Below are positions 34,413 through 44,811 of a DNA stretch of 64,000 nt, piece after piece (position 1 is the first letter of the stretch; each line of letters starts with the position of its first letter). A model generated the notes under the pieces. It did no database searches, was not told the DNA's origin, and saw only the letters and a program-made list of their open reading frames with translations. The stretch covers positions 434,001 to 498,000 of the forward strand of contig NZ_JAFCKH010000005.1 of the NCBI RefSeq assembly GCF_018130505.1. Direction: 5' to 3'. Position numbers and translations under genes: made by a program. The DNA comes from Bradyrhizobium tropiciagri (GTDB lineage: Bacteria > Pseudomonadota > Alphaproteobacteria > Rhizobiales > Xanthobacteraceae).

Positions 34413-37241
34413 CTACACAATGTGCCAGCTTGCATCGACGGCGCCTGCGCTGGCGACGATGTGTGCGCCGCCGGTCTGGCCGTTATCCCAGATCGAGACG
34501 GCGCCATTGTCGTTGTGCCACAAAATGTCGCTTAATCCGTTGCCGTCGAAGTCTCCGGTGCCGGCAATATGCCAGCTAGCGGCGACGACGCCAGCGCTGG
34601 CGATGACGTGTGCGCCGCCGATCTGGCCGTTATCCCAGATCGAGACGGTGCCGTTGTCGTTGCGCCACAGGATATCGCTCTGTCCGTTGCCGTCGAAATC
34701 TCCGGTGCCGGCAATATGCCAGCTTGCAGCGACGACGCCGGCGCCGGCGATGACGTGTGCGCCGCCGATCTGGCCGTTATCCCAGATCGAGACGGTGCCG
34801 TTGTCGTTGGCCCAAAGGATGTCGCTGTGACCGTTGCCGTCGAAATCCCCGGTGCCGGCTATGTGCCAACCGGCCGGGACGATGCCTGCCGACGCGATGA
34901 TATGTGCGCCGCCGATCTGGCCATTATCCCAGATGGAAACGGCGCCATTGTCGTTGTTCCACAGGACGTCGCTGTGGCCGTTGCCGTCGAAATCTCCGGT
35001 GCCGGCAAAGTGCCAGCCATTCGCGATGGTGCCGGCGGGTGCGATGAAATGCGCGCCGCCGATCTGGCCGTTATCCCAGATCGAGGCCTTGCCGTCGTCG
35101 TTGACCCACAGGATGTCGCTGCGGCCGTTGTCGTCGAAATCCCCGGTGCCGGCAAAGTGCCAACCATTTGCGATGGTGCCTGCCGGAGCGATGACGTGAG
35201 CGCCGCCGATCTGGCCATTGTCCCAGATCGAGGCCTTGCCGTTGTCGTTCACCCAGTTGATGTCGTCATGCAGGTTGCCGTCGAAATCATGCCGCGTGAC
35301 GGGCGCGAACACGAAATTGCCGGCGGTAAGCGTGGTCTTGGTAACACCGAGAAGCGTGAGCGTCGTCCCGGCCCCCAGGTTCAAGACGGTATCGCTGCCG
35401 TTCTGGATCGCCACCGCGAGCACGTCGTTGAGGCTGTGCATCCCGGCGAATCCAGCCAGATTGATCCGGTCGGCGCCGATGGCGAAGTCGAGGATGGTAT
35501 CGGTTCCGCCGCCGGGTCCGGCAACGAATGTGTCGTTGCCGAGCCCGCCGGTCAGCGTATCGGCGCCGGCTGCCCCGCCGAGCGTGTCGTTGCCGTCATT
35601 GCCGAGCAGCACATCGCTTCCGTCGCTGCCGAAGATGATGTCGTTACCGGCGCCGCCGTCGATCGCGAGCTTGACCGGGTTGATACCGAGGTTGGCGGCG
35701 TTGACGTAGTCGTTTCCACCCAGCGCATTGACTTGCAGCACATCGCTTGCCGCTTCGGCGCCGATGAGGTCGACCTGCGCCTGCATGCCGTTCAGCAGGA
35801 TGTGCCCTGCGATCTGCGTGATCAGGATCTGGTCGCCGCCCGCGCTGCCGTTGACGATGACGGTGTCCACCGCGGCATCGCCGCCACCGCCCGAGGCCTG
35901 CAGGTCGATCGCGACCTTGGTGACATCGGTGCCGGCCAGATTGTTGATCGTGATCGTGTCGGCGCCGCCCAGCGCCTTGAAGGCGATGGTCTCGACGCCA
36001 TCGAGGTCCATGGTGATGCTGGCGACGTCGCGGGTAAACCGAACCCGGCCGCCATTCGCCGAGATATCGATGCGTTCAGCGATGTTTGCGCCATTGAAAT
36101 TCAGGGTGTCGAGGCCGCCCTGGCCCTCGACGATGTCGCTGCCGTCGCCTGGATTCCAGATGTAACTATCGTTGCCGTCGCCGAGCAGCGCGAGGTCGTT
36201 GCCACGGCCGCCAATCACGATGTCGTTGCCGGCGCCACCCAGAATGACATCGGCGCCGTCACCGCCGGTGATCGTGTCGTTGCCGTCGCCGCCGTCGATC
36301 GTGAGGTTTGTCAACGCGGCGATGCCGTTGCCTGCGGTGATCACATCGTCGTTGGCATTGCCATGAATGACGATGCTCTCGCTGCTGACATCGGCGTTGA
36401 ACGGAACGGAATCGACCCGGCTCACCCTCACAAACGTGCCGTTGGCAGTGATTGTGTAGGTATTGGCGGCAGCGCTTCCTTCGAACGTGACCGCGTCGGC
36501 TCCGCCTTGCGCATTGATCTGGACGACATCGCTGGCCGATTCCATCCCGTCGATAGTGGTCTGCGCGGCCAGGCCATTGACGAGCAGTTGGGTGCCGTTC
36601 TGGACGACCGAGATCGCGTCGTTGCCGGCTGTGCCGTTGACGATGACGGTGTCGGCTGCGCCATCGCCGCCGCCACCGGTAGCCTGCAGATCGATTGCGA
36701 CCCTGGAGACATTGGTGCCGGCAAGATCGTTGACAGTGAGGGTGTCGGCGCCGCCCAGCGCCTTGACGGCGATGTTCTCGACGCCGTTGAGGTCCATCGT
36801 GATGGAGGCGACGTCGCGGGTGAGGCGAACCCGGGAGCCGTTGGCGGAGATGTCGATGTGTTCGCTGATGTTCGCCCCGTTGAAACTCAGCGTATCGACG
36901 CCGCCCTGTCCCTCGATGGTGTCGCTGCCGTCGCCGGGATTCCAGATGAATGTGTCGTCGCTGCTGCCGCCGATCAGCACATCTTCGCCTTGGCCCCCGA
37001 TGAACGCGGTGGACGGCATGGGTCCGTTGCTTTGATCGAGCAAGATGGTGTCGATGCCTGCGAGGCCCGAGGCTTGAATAAGGCTGGTGTTCGCTACCGT
37101 CGCGACGCCGCCGCTGATCGGGACCGCGCCGTTATTGATGATGATGGTCCCCGCCGCGTCGCGGCCGATGCTGATGGGGTTGTCGAGCGTATCGCCAACG
37201 ATCGAGAGAATGCCGGATGCGAAGCTTGCCGTAATGGCCAT
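34413..37241 (-). CDS. Large RTX/FG-GAP calcium-binding protein, probably type I secreted
   Basis: 942 residues with no N-terminal signal peptide. Residues 98-300 and 360-520 are two copies of one module (IWNPGDGSDxxEGQGGxDTL, later DVASITMDLxGVE). RTX-type glycine/aspartate repeats lie at about 315-360 (DGGDGNDTITGGDGADVILG) and 526-575. Residues 652-942 are six tandem 49-residue FG-GAP-like repeats of the form DFDGNGxSDILWxNDNG, then SIWDNGQIGGAH. The DxDGNGxSD loops should bind calcium. The hydrophobic end WHIV fits a type I secretion signal, but no ABC/MFP exporter is adjacent. Surface or extracellular role; ligand unknown. Confidence 0.88.
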   Translation of the reverse strand: MAITASFASGILSIVGDTLDNPISIGRDAAGTIIINNGAVPISGGVATVANTSLIQASGLAGIDTILLDQSNGPMPSTAFIGGQGEDVLIGGSSDDTFIWNPGDGSDTIEGQGGVDTLSFNGANISEHIDISANGSRVRLTRDVASITMDLNGVENIAVKALGGADTLTVNDLAGTNVSRVAIDLQATGGGGDGAADTVIVNGTAGNDAISVVQNGTQLLVNGLAAQTTIDGMESASDVVQINAQGGADAVTFEGSAAANTYTITANGTFVRVSRVDSVPFNADVSSESIVIHGNANDDVITAGNGIAALTNLTIDGGDGNDTITGGDGADVILGGAGNDIVIGGRGNDLALLGDGNDSYIWNPGDGSDIVEGQGGLDTLNFNGANIAERIDISANGGRVRFTRDVASITMDLDGVETIAFKALGGADTITINNLAGTDVTKVAIDLQASGGGGDAAVDTVIVNGSAGGDQILITQIAGHILLNGMQAQVDLIGAEAASDVLQVNALGGNDYVNAANLGINPVKLAIDGGAGNDIIFGSDGSDVLLGNDGNDTLGGAAGADTLTGGLGNDTFVAGPGGGTDTILDFAIGADRINLAGFAGMHSLNDVLAVAIQNGSDTVLNLGAGTTLTLLGVTKTTLTAGNFVFAPVTRHDFDGNLHDDINWVNDNGKASIWDNGQIGGAHVIAPAGTIANGWHFAGTGDFDDNGRSDILWVNDDGKASIWDNGQIGGAHFIAPAGTIANGWHFAGTGDFDGNGHSDVLWNNDNGAVSIWDNGQIGGAHIIASAGIVPAGWHIAGTGDFDGNGHSDILWANDNGTVSIWDNGQIGGAHVIAGAGVVAASWHIAGTGDFDGNGQSDILWRNDNGTVSIWDNGQIGGAHVIASAGVVAASWHIAGTGDFDGNGLSDILWHNDNGAVSIWDNGQTGGAHIVASAGAVDASWHIV
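34416..35288. repeat. Six tandem 147-bp coding repeats
   Basis: This is the DNA behind the six C-terminal 49-residue repeats of the RTX/FG-GAP protein; the last unit is 9 bp shorter. Units are nearly identical over long stretches, for example CCGTTATCCCAGATCGAGAC recurs in several copies. This makes the array prone to expansion, loss and assembly error. Confidence 0.9.
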
Positions 37242-37499
37242 GGTCGTATGCCTTCCGCGGAATGAACTTTGCGTCAGAAAAGCAATTGCTGCGCGGCCAC
37301 CGGCCGTGCCGCACGCGACGGCATAGCCAACGCTGCCGCCCTGATCTCGAACGGATCAGCTCATAAAATATTGCATGCGCCGGTTCACACGTCCGTGCGC
37401 TACATCACTGTAGCGCCGCTTCGATCGTCGGATCAAGCAGACGTGATTTGCGGCTTCCCGGGATAACGGAGGAACCGAGGCTGAAGTGACGGAGCCGGC

Positions 37500-38150
37500 C
37501 TAGTCTTTTGCCATCTCGCTGATGCTGCGGAATTCCTTGGCGACCCGGTCGAGCACGAACAGCGAGCCTTCGGCGACGCCGAAATAGGCGCCGTGCAGCT
37601 GCATCTCGCCGCTCTCGACGCGTTCGCGGACGAACGGGAACGTCATCAGGTTCTCGAGCGAGCGGAACACCGCGGCCTTCTCGATGCGGGTCACGAACTC
37701 CTGCATGCTCTCGTGCTCGCGCTGCTCGACCACCTCGCCCGGCTTGATGAACATCTGCATCCACTTGCCGATGAAGTCGCCGGGCGTCAGCGGCTTGATC
37801 TTGTCGACGAAGGCGCGGATGCCGCCGCACTGGGCGTGACCCAGCACCACGACATTCTTCACCTTCAGGACGGTCACGGCATATTCCAACGCGGCCGAGA
37901 CGCCGTGAGCGGCGCTGTCGGGCTGGTAGACCGGGACCAAATTGGCGACGTTGCGGACGACGAACAACTCGCCCGGACCGGCGTCGAAGATGACCTCGGG
38001 CGAGACGCGGGAGTCGCTGCAGCCGATCAGCATGGTTTCCGGGGACTGGCCGCGCTCGGAAAGTTCCCGGTAGCGCGACTGCTCGGTCGGCAGGCGTTGG
38101 GTGGCGAAGGCGCGGTAGCCGTCGATCAGCTGCTTCGGAAAGTGTTTCAT
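37500..38150 (-). CDS. Beta-class carbonic anhydrase
   Basis: 216 residues. The zinc ligands are Cys44 and Asp46 in GCSDSRVSP, with Arg48 paired to Asp46, and His105 and Cys108 in GHAQCGG. It interconverts CO2 and bicarbonate in the cytoplasm, supplying bicarbonate to carboxylases. It is a single gene, separated from the RTX gene by 258 bp and divergent from the HpcH/HpaI lyase. Confidence 0.95.
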   Translation of the reverse strand: MKHFPKQLIDGYRAFATQRLPTEQSRYRELSERGQSPETMLIGCSDSRVSPEVIFDAGPGELFVVRNVANLVPVYQPDSAAHGVSAALEYAVTVLKVKNVVVLGHAQCGGIRAFVDKIKPLTPGDFIGKWMQMFIKPGEVVEQREHESMQEFVTRIEKAAVFRSLENLMTFPFVRERVESGEMQLHGAYFGVAEGSLFVLDRVAKEFRSISEMAKD

Positions 38151-38295
38151 GGCGTCTGGCTAACCACATGCTCATGTCCGGAACAAGACTTCCGGCGTCC
38201 GGCCTGAAATGATAGTGGCGGGGCTTGAAAAGTGGTGCCTTGTCAGTGCCTAAACAATGGACATTCGCCGCGCCCGAGCCCTTGAGGAGATCGCC

Positions 38296-39174
38296 ATGAC
38301 CCGTCCGCGCCGCAGCCTGCTGTTCATGCCCGGATCGAACGCGCGGGCGCTGGAGAAGGCCCGTACGCTGGCGGCCGACGGCATCATCCTCGATCTGGAG
38401 GATTCCGTTGCGCCCGACGCCAAGGCCGTGGCCCGCGAGCAGATCGCCAAGGCGGTCGTCGCCAAGGGGTTCGGCAAGCGCGAGGTGCTGATCCGCATCA
38501 ACGCGCTCGACACACCGTGGTGGATCGACGACATCACCATGGCCGGCAAGGCGCAGCCGGACGGGATCCTGGTTCCCAAGATTTCGACTGTCGCCGACCT
38601 CAACGCCGTCGCCGACCGCCTGAGCGACGTCGGTGCGCAGACCTCGATCCGGGTCTGGGCCATGATCGAGACCGCGCGCGCGGTGCTCGATGCCGACAAG
38701 CTGGCCGCGGCATCGAAGGATTCCGAGACACGCCTCGCCGGCTTCGTGTTCGGGCCGAACGACATCGCACGCGAGACCCGGATCCGGATGAAGCCCGGCC
38801 GCGCCGCGATGATCCCGATGATCACGCATTGCATCCTGGCGACCCGCGCGCATGGGCTGGAAATCCTCGACGGACCCTACAGCGACATCAGCAATATCGA
38901 CGGCTTTGCCGAGGAATGCGCGCAGGGCCGTGATCTCGGCTTCGACGGCAAGACGCTGATCCATCCGAGCCACATCGACGCCTGCAACGCGATCTTCACG
39001 CCGCCGGAGGCCGAGGTCGCCGAGGCGCGCAAAATCATCGCCGCGTTCGAGCAGCCGGAAAATGCCTCGCGCGGCGCGATCCAGCTCGACGGCCGGATGG
39101 TGGAACGCCTGCACGCCGAGATGGCGAGGCGCACGATCGCAATCGCGGATGCGATCGCCGCGATGGGGCATTGA
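38296..39174 (+). CDS. HpcH/HpaI (CitE-like) CoA-ester lyase
   Basis: 292 residues from ATG 38296 (MTRPRRSLLFMPGSNARALE), preceded by GAGGAG at a good distance; an earlier in-frame start at 38257 is weaker. It has the CitE core, with LDLEDSVAP (Mg-binding), VLIRINALDTPW, IETARAVL and GFDGKTLIHPSHI. It is likely to cleave a malyl-, citramalyl- or methylmalyl-CoA type ester. The exact substrate is unknown. It stands alone, without citrate lyase alpha or gamma genes. Confidence 0.88.
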   Translation: MTRPRRSLLFMPGSNARALEKARTLAADGIILDLEDSVAPDAKAVAREQIAKAVVAKGFGKREVLIRINALDTPWWIDDITMAGKAQPDGILVPKISTVADLNAVADRLSDVGAQTSIRVWAMIETARAVLDADKLAAASKDSETRLAGFVFGPNDIARETRIRMKPGRAAMIPMITHCILATRAHGLEILDGPYSDISNIDGFAEECAQGRDLGFDGKTLIHPSHIDACNAIFTPPEAEVAEARKIIAAFEQPENASRGAIQLDGRMVERLHAEMARRTIAIADAIAAMGH

Positions 39175-39192
39175 ACTATCGGGATGCCTGCT

Positions 39193-39333
39193 TCCCTTCT
39201 CCCCTTGTGGGAGAAGGTGGCGCGAAGCGCCGGATGAGGGGTTCTCGCCACTCGCGAGATGCGTCCGCGCGGAGAGAACCCCTCACCCGGCTTCGCTTCG
39301 CGAACCCACCCCCTCCCACAAGGGGAGAGGGTG
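39193..39333. repeat. Palindromic intergenic repeat, family C, copy 1
   Basis: The outer arms are CCCTTCTCCCCTTGTGGGAG and an inverted partner CTCCCACAAGGGGAGAGGG. Inner arms are GATGAGGGGTTCTC and GAGAACCCCTCACCC. This is the widespread alphaproteobacterial element with CTCCCC..GGGGAG ends. It fills the gap between the convergent lyase and glycosyltransferase genes. Confidence 0.85.
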
Positions 39334-39341
39334 GGACCGCG

Positions 39342-40130
39342 TCAGCTCCCGAATTTCTCCGCCGCCCATGCGTAGAGGCTGCCCTTGATCGGCGCTTCCT
39401 TGCCGCGGCCCTTCGGCGAGATGTGCAGGCCGATGATCGCGGGATCATTCAGAAACTGCGCATAATCCGACGGCTCGAAGAACAGCTTCGGCTCGGCGTG
39501 CACGGCATAGTATGATCGCTTCGGCAACGCGTGCTGCAAACGGCCTTCGCGGCGCGCCAGTGCGGTGAGGGCCGCGGGACCGTAGATCGCAATCCTGATA
39601 TCGGCGAGGCGGTTCGATCGGCGGCGAAGCTGGCGCATCAGGAAAGTCAGGCGATGGCGGAGCGCGAGCCAATCCGGCGTCAGTTCCTCCTGCTCCATCA
39701 AATCCTCGAATGCACGCACGATCGGATCGTGCGGCGGCAGATACAGCACGGAGTTGCCGAGCTGCCGCGACCGCTCCCAGGCGAAGTAAGGTTTTGCCGG
39801 ATCGATCTCGACCGGCTTCAACAGCAGCACGTCGGCATCGAGCCAGACGCCGGCGCGCTGCGCCATCAGTTTCATGCGGAAGAAATCGCTGAACTGCAGG
39901 ATGGTCCAGTCGCGCCACGAGCCGTCGGGCTCTGGCGGCCGCAGCTTCTCGGCGAACGCATGCGGCAGCACGGCCTCGGCTTCGGCATTGCCGATGCCGT
40001 CAGGCAGGCCCGGAAGCGGGTCGAAGCTGTAGACCGTGACCTTGTGGCCGGCCGCCAGCTGCGAGCGCAGGCAGGTCCGGCGCAACGCATCCATCGGCCC
40101 ATGCCAGAAGGTGACGATCTCAGGCAGCAT
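39342..40130 (-). CDS. Glycosyltransferase (sugar-binding DXD family)
   Basis: 262 residues from ATG 40130 (MLPEIVTFWHGPMDALRR). The central AGVWLDADVLLLKPV contains the DXD nucleotide-sugar and metal motif, and upstream FFRMKLMAQR matches the Gly_transf_sug family pattern. No signal peptide or membrane helix is visible. Acceptor and sugar are unknown. The leuD terminator lies just upstream, so it has its own promoter or depends on read-through. Confidence 0.82.
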   Translation of the reverse strand: MLPEIVTFWHGPMDALRRTCLRSQLAAGHKVTVYSFDPLPGLPDGIGNAEAEAVLPHAFAEKLRPPEPDGSWRDWTILQFSDFFRMKLMAQRAGVWLDADVLLLKPVEIDPAKPYFAWERSRQLGNSVLYLPPHDPIVRAFEDLMEQEELTPDWLALRHRLTFLMRQLRRRSNRLADIRIAIYGPAALTALARREGRLQHALPKRSYYAVHAEPKLFFEPSDYAQFLNDPAIIGLHISPKGRGKEAPIKGSLYAWAAEKFGS

Positions 40131-40173
40131 GCGGCCAGCTATAAGCAGTTTTGCGGCGACGGCAAACGGGCAA

Positions 40174-40204
40174 AGAAAAACCCCGGCGCCTGATGGCACC
40201 GGGG
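40174..40204 (-). terminator. Rho-independent terminator after leuD
   Basis: On the minus strand the 10-bp stem CCCCGGTGCC/GGCGCCGGGG (one mismatch) with loop ATCA is followed by TTTTTC. It lies 21 bp after the leuD stop codon. Confidence 0.88.
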
Positions 40205-40224
40205 TCTTGGTGAACGGATGAGCT

Positions 40225-40827
40225 TCAGGCCCAGGCGCGCTCCTTGAGCTTGGCCTCATAGGTATCGATCGAGGTCTTCTTCTCCATCGTCAGGCCGATG
40301 TCGTCGAGGCCGTTGATCAGGCAGTGCTTGCGGAACGGATCGATCTCGAACTTCACCTTGCCGCCGTCGGGACCACGGATCTCCTGGTTGGGGAGGTCGA
40401 TGGTCAGCGTCGCGTTGGCGCCGCGCTCGGCGTCGTCGAACAGCTTGTCGAGGTCTTCCTGCGACACGCGGATCGGCAGGATGCCGTTCTTGAAGCAGTT
40501 GTTGTAGAAGATGTCGCCGAACGAGGTCGAGATCACGCAGCGGATGCCGAAGTCGAGCAGCGCCCAGGGCGCGTGCTCGCGGCTCGAGCCGCAGCCGAAA
40601 TTGTCGCCGGCGACCAGCACCTTCGCGCTGCGATAGGCGGGCTGGTTGAGCACGAAATCCGGGTTCTCGCTGCCGTCATCCTTGTAGCGCTGCTCGGAGA
40701 AGAGCCCCTTGCCAAGGCCGGTGCGCTTGATGGTCTTGAGGTACTGCTTCGGAATGATCATGTCGGTGTCGACATTGATGATCTTCAGCGGCGCCGCAAC
40801 GCCTTCCAGCGTAGTGAACTTGTCCAT
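40225..40827 (-). CDS. leuD: 3-isopropylmalate dehydratase small subunit
   Basis: 200 residues, the usual length. The active-site loop is [17 protein letters not shown] near residue 77, and the N-terminus [26 protein letters not shown] is typical. It pairs with LeuC to isomerise 2- to 3-isopropylmalate. leuC lies 2.3 kb upstream on the same strand with several small genes between on the other strand, so leuC and leuD are separate transcripts. A terminator follows. Confidence 0.96.
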   Translation of the reverse strand: MDKFTTLEGVAAPLKIINVDTDMIIPKQYLKTIKRTGLGKGLFSEQRYKDDGSENPDFVLNQPAYRSAKVLVAGDNFGCGSSREHAPWALLDFGIRCVISTSFGDIFYNNCFKNGILPIRVSQEDLDKLFDDAERGANATLTIDLPNQEIRGPDGGKVKFEIDPFRKHCLINGLDDIGLTMEKKTSIDTYEAKLKERAWA

Positions 40828-40912
40828 CGGAGCACTTCCCGGTCGAAATGAGGGATAGGGGCTGGATATCTATCGCGAATGTGACAGCGGTAAAAGGGCG
40901 AATTCTGCAGGG

Positions 40913-41311
40913 CTAGCCCGCAGCGGCCTCGATCGCCTCCATATCGGCGTCGGACAGCCCGAAATGGTGGCCGATTTCGTGGATCAGGACGTGGCGGACG
41001 ATGTGGCCGAGGCTCTCGTCGTGCTCGGCCCAGTAGTCCAGGATCGGCCGGCGGTAGAGCCAGACCATGTTGGGCAGCCGGGCCACGTCGCCATGGCTCT
41101 GCTGCGGCAGGCCGACGCCGTGGAACAGGCCGAGCAGGTCGAACTCGCTCTGCGCCTGCATCTCGTCCAGCACCTCATCGGTCGGAAAATCGTCGACCCG
41201 GATGATCACGCCCTCGCACAGGGTCCGGAAGGTCTTCGGCAAGCGCTCGAAAACCTCGTGCGCCATGGCTTCCATTTCGGCCAGCGAGGGGGCTTTGGCT
41301 GTGGTCCACAT
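40913..41311 (-). CDS. Zincin-like metallopeptidase family protein
   Basis: 132 residues. The motif HVLIHEIGHHFGLSD gives an HExxH zinc site with a third candidate ligand in the following Asp/His region. The N-terminal EVFERLPKTFRTLCEGVIIRV is typical of the short DUF1025/MMP-like minigluzincins. Its physiological substrate is unknown. No signal peptide. It is on the same strand as leuD, 85 bp upstream. Confidence 0.85.
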   Translation of the reverse strand: MWTTAKAPSLAEMEAMAHEVFERLPKTFRTLCEGVIIRVDDFPTDEVLDEMQAQSEFDLLGLFHGVGLPQQSHGDVARLPNMVWLYRRPILDYWAEHDESLGHIVRHVLIHEIGHHFGLSDADMEAIEAAAG

Positions 41312-41413
41312 GACACTCCTTTAGCGCGAGTGCGGTCGGCCGCGCCAGCGCGGTTGACCTCGGCGGCGCAATGGGAGACCGTGCGGCCGATAACGGGGTG
41401 TTGGGTGGCGCAA

Positions 41414-41725
41414 ATGAAACGGATCGTGGCGGCAGCGCTGTTGGCGGCATCGGTCGGGCTCTCGCTTCCGGCTGCGGAAGCGCAGGCACAGAGCGCGCAG
41501 GCCGGCGTCCGCGTGGCCCAGGCCGCGCCCGAGCGGGTCGTCGAGCGCCGCCGGCTGCGCCGCATTCCGATCTACCGGCCCGATCACTGGGAACCGGATG
41601 TGATCCCGCGCTACAACCCCGGTCCCAACGCCGTGCGCGATTGCACCGCCACTTATGTGCAGGAGCATCGGCCGAGCGGTACCGTGATCACGCCGCGCAT
41701 GAACTGCTTCTGGCGGCCGGGCTAG
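41414..41725 (+). CDS. Small secreted hypothetical protein
   Basis: 103 residues from ATG 41414. The signal peptide is about residues 1-24 (MKRIVAAALLAASVGLSLPA, ending AQA-QS). The mature part is basic, with RRRLRRIPIYRPDHWEPDVIP and two Cys (RDCTATY and MNCFWRPG) that could form a disulfide. No known family. It is divergent from the metallopeptidase. Confidence 0.72.
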   Translation: MKRIVAAALLAASVGLSLPAAEAQAQSAQAGVRVAQAAPERVVERRRLRRIPIYRPDHWEPDVIPRYNPGPNAVRDCTATYVQEHRPSGTVITPRMNCFWRPG

Positions 41726-41949
41726 CGCACTCTCGAACGCACTGAATGCTTCTCGTGTGAACGCGCAAAATCGTGCGCTCGCGCGGGAACAAGACGCGGC
41801 TGCGCGGCATTCATCATCGTGGCGCAGTCATTCATTCCCCATTCACGTCATCCGCATTCAGCTTGCGATCTGCGTCGCGGCAACGGGATCGATTCGATCG
41901 CGGATCGTCGTTGCGAGACGTGACATCTTAGGAATCGAGGAGACGAAAC

Positions 41950-42177
41950 ATGAAGGTGATGAAGGTTCTGGGGCTTGCCGCCGTCGGTGCGGTGCTTGCG
42001 CTCGCTGCACCGGCCGAGCGCGCGCAGGCGTTCTCGCTTGCGACTCCGGGTGCGGCGGCAACGGTTCAGAACGAGCCGAACCAGATGACCACCGAAGTGC
42101 GCTATGGGCGCGGATGGCACCGCGGCTGGCATCGCGGACATCACCGTGGTTGGCATCGCCGCCACTGGCGGCACTGA
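41950..42177 (+). CDS. Small secreted His/Trp/Arg-rich protein
   Basis: 75 residues with a signal peptide ending near AERAQA. The last 25 residues are built of repeated RGWHRGWHRGHHRGWHRR units, ending HWRH. The His-rich tail could bind divalent or transition metals (inference). It is the first of two His/Tyr-rich secreted genes in a row. Confidence 0.72.
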   Translation: MKVMKVLGLAAVGAVLALAAPAERAQAFSLATPGAAATVQNEPNQMTTEVRYGRGWHRGWHRGHHRGWHRRHWRH

Positions 42178-42305
42178 TCGCGCGGCGTTTCAGCGCAGTT
42201 GAGACACAGGCCTGTGAGCAGCGGGCCTGTTGTCGTTTGCAGCCATCAAAGCGGCAGATTTGAGCGCGCGAGATGCCGCTCATCGCAATCTGCCAGGAGT
42301 TGATC

Positions 42306-42632
42306 ATGATGAGATGGATCGGTGTTACCGCGGTCGCAGGCGCGTTCGCATTGGCGGCGCCTGCATCGGCAACAGCTGCGTCACCGGCCAGGCCGCCAGC
42401 AGCCGCGCAACAACGGCACGCAGGCACGGTGACGGATTTCAGCGCGCAGCACCATCATCGCCGCTACCATCACCAACATCATTACCGCGGCTACCGGCCG
42501 TATGATCGGCCCTATTCCTACTACCGGCCCTACGAGCCCTATTATTACGGACGGCCCACTTACTACCGGCCCTATCCGTATGCCGTGCCGGCACCATTCA
42601 CGTTCGGCATCGGCTTCGGTCCGATCTGGTGA
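42306..42632 (+). CDS. Small secreted His/Tyr/Pro-rich protein
   Basis: 108 residues from ATG 42306, preceded by AGGAG. The signal peptide is about residues 1-24 (RWIGVTAVAGAFALAAPASA). The mature part has an HHHRRYHHQHHYRGYRP cluster followed by repeated RPYxYYRPY units. It ends in a hydrophobic FTFGIGFGPIW. Possible metal-binding or envelope structural role; no family recognised. Confidence 0.72.
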   Translation: MMRWIGVTAVAGAFALAAPASATAASPARPPAAAQQRHAGTVTDFSAQHHHRRYHHQHHYRGYRPYDRPYSYYRPYEPYYYGRPTYYRPYPYAVPAPFTFGIGFGPIW

Positions 42633-42726
42633 CGCGCGCCGTCGCGTTGCGCTCGGTGTGAGAGACAGCAGCCGTCCTTCCTGAACGCGTCGAACAGGCG
42701 CGCGCCGGTGAAAGTTGAAACGACAG

Positions 42727-42751
42727 CGAGCGCCACGCGGCGCCCGTTTTT
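42727..42751 (+). terminator. Weak rho-independent terminator after the His/Tyr-rich gene
   Basis: A short stem GCGCC/GGCGC with loop ACGC (42730-42743) is followed by CCGTTTTTG. It is 98 bp after the stop codon. Confidence 0.5.
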
Positions 42752-42772
42752 GTTTGATCCATGCGGTGAGGC

Positions 42773-42985
42773 CTAGTCCCGGTCGGTGAGCTTCCAGGGC
42801 TTGACCTTCCACGGCGTCAGATTTTCCAGCCGCCATTGCGTCCAGCGCTCCGGCGGCCAGTGGCTGAGGCGCGAGGTCTCCTTGACGACCGGAAGCGGAT
42901 CGACGATGCGCGGCGCTGCCGCGCGTCGGCGCCTCTGCCGCGTCGCCTCGCTGATCATATCGACGAAATCGGATTTGTCCGCCAC
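42773..42985 (-). CDS. Small hypothetical protein
   Basis: 70 residues, basic and Trp-rich (MADKSDFVDMISEATRQRRR, then SHWPPERWTQWRLENLTPWK). No signal peptide or helix pair is visible. I do not recognise a family. It lies between the His-rich genes and leuC with its own start (ATG 42985). Confidence 0.5.
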   Translation of the reverse strand: MADKSDFVDMISEATRQRRRRAAAPRIVDPLPVVKETSRLSHWPPERWTQWRLENLTPWKVKPWKLTDRD

Positions 42986-43116
42986 GGCCGGCTCCTCGCG
43001 GGACTTGTCTTCGCAAGGCGCCAGTGTGCGTGCCGGCCGTTAACGACCCGTTTCCGCAACGGCTCGAGCTTGAGACAAGAGCCGTTGCATTTTCGGGCGC
43101 AAACCGCGCTGGCTTT

Positions 43117-44523
<1,407 letters not shown>

Positions 44524-44720
44524 GAGCTTGAGCTCCAGAAGAAATTCGGTGGTGAATGGCTTGAGCGCGGGTCGGCGCGCGGCAGGCGAGCGTGTCCAGG
44601 CAGCGTTACGCTGCGCGCGTAAGCTCTGATGTCGCCGACGTCGCGAAACGTCCGAAGAACCGGCCGGGCAGCCGCGAGTGATCGTCGATCACGACGCGCT
44701 GGCAGGGCTGGCTGGCTTGA

Positions 44721-44737
44721 TCCGGAACCATTCTAAA
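44721..44737 (-). promoter_or_regulatory. Candidate degenerate Irr box (ICE-like) upstream of leuC
   Basis: On the minus strand the sequence is TTTAGAA-TGG-TTCCGGA: one perfect half-site and one half matching only at TTC and the last A. A second half-site, TTAGAA, precedes it by two bases (44739-44744). It lies about 200 bp before the leuC ATG. Weaker than the sites at ccmA/acnA and sdhC. Confidence 0.3.
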
Positions 44738-44811
44738 TTTCTAACACAGGGCTCGCGCCCGCGACAATCGATCGATGCGCGGGGCTGTAGGTGAGATAGG
44801 TATGCCGCAAC

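Noticed and set aside
34416-35288. Regular 147-bp repeats considered as a CRISPR-like or satellite array
   Set aside because: No short repeats with unique spacers; units are in frame and encode FG-GAP repeats.
34569-37265. 898-codon plus-strand frame opposite the RTX protein
   Set aside because: Open only because the repeats have high GC in the third positions; the minus strand encodes clear calcium-binding motifs.
44606-44731. Leucine attenuator peptide for leuC
   Set aside because: The frame has only two Leu codons, not in a run, and no alternative hairpin pair was seen.
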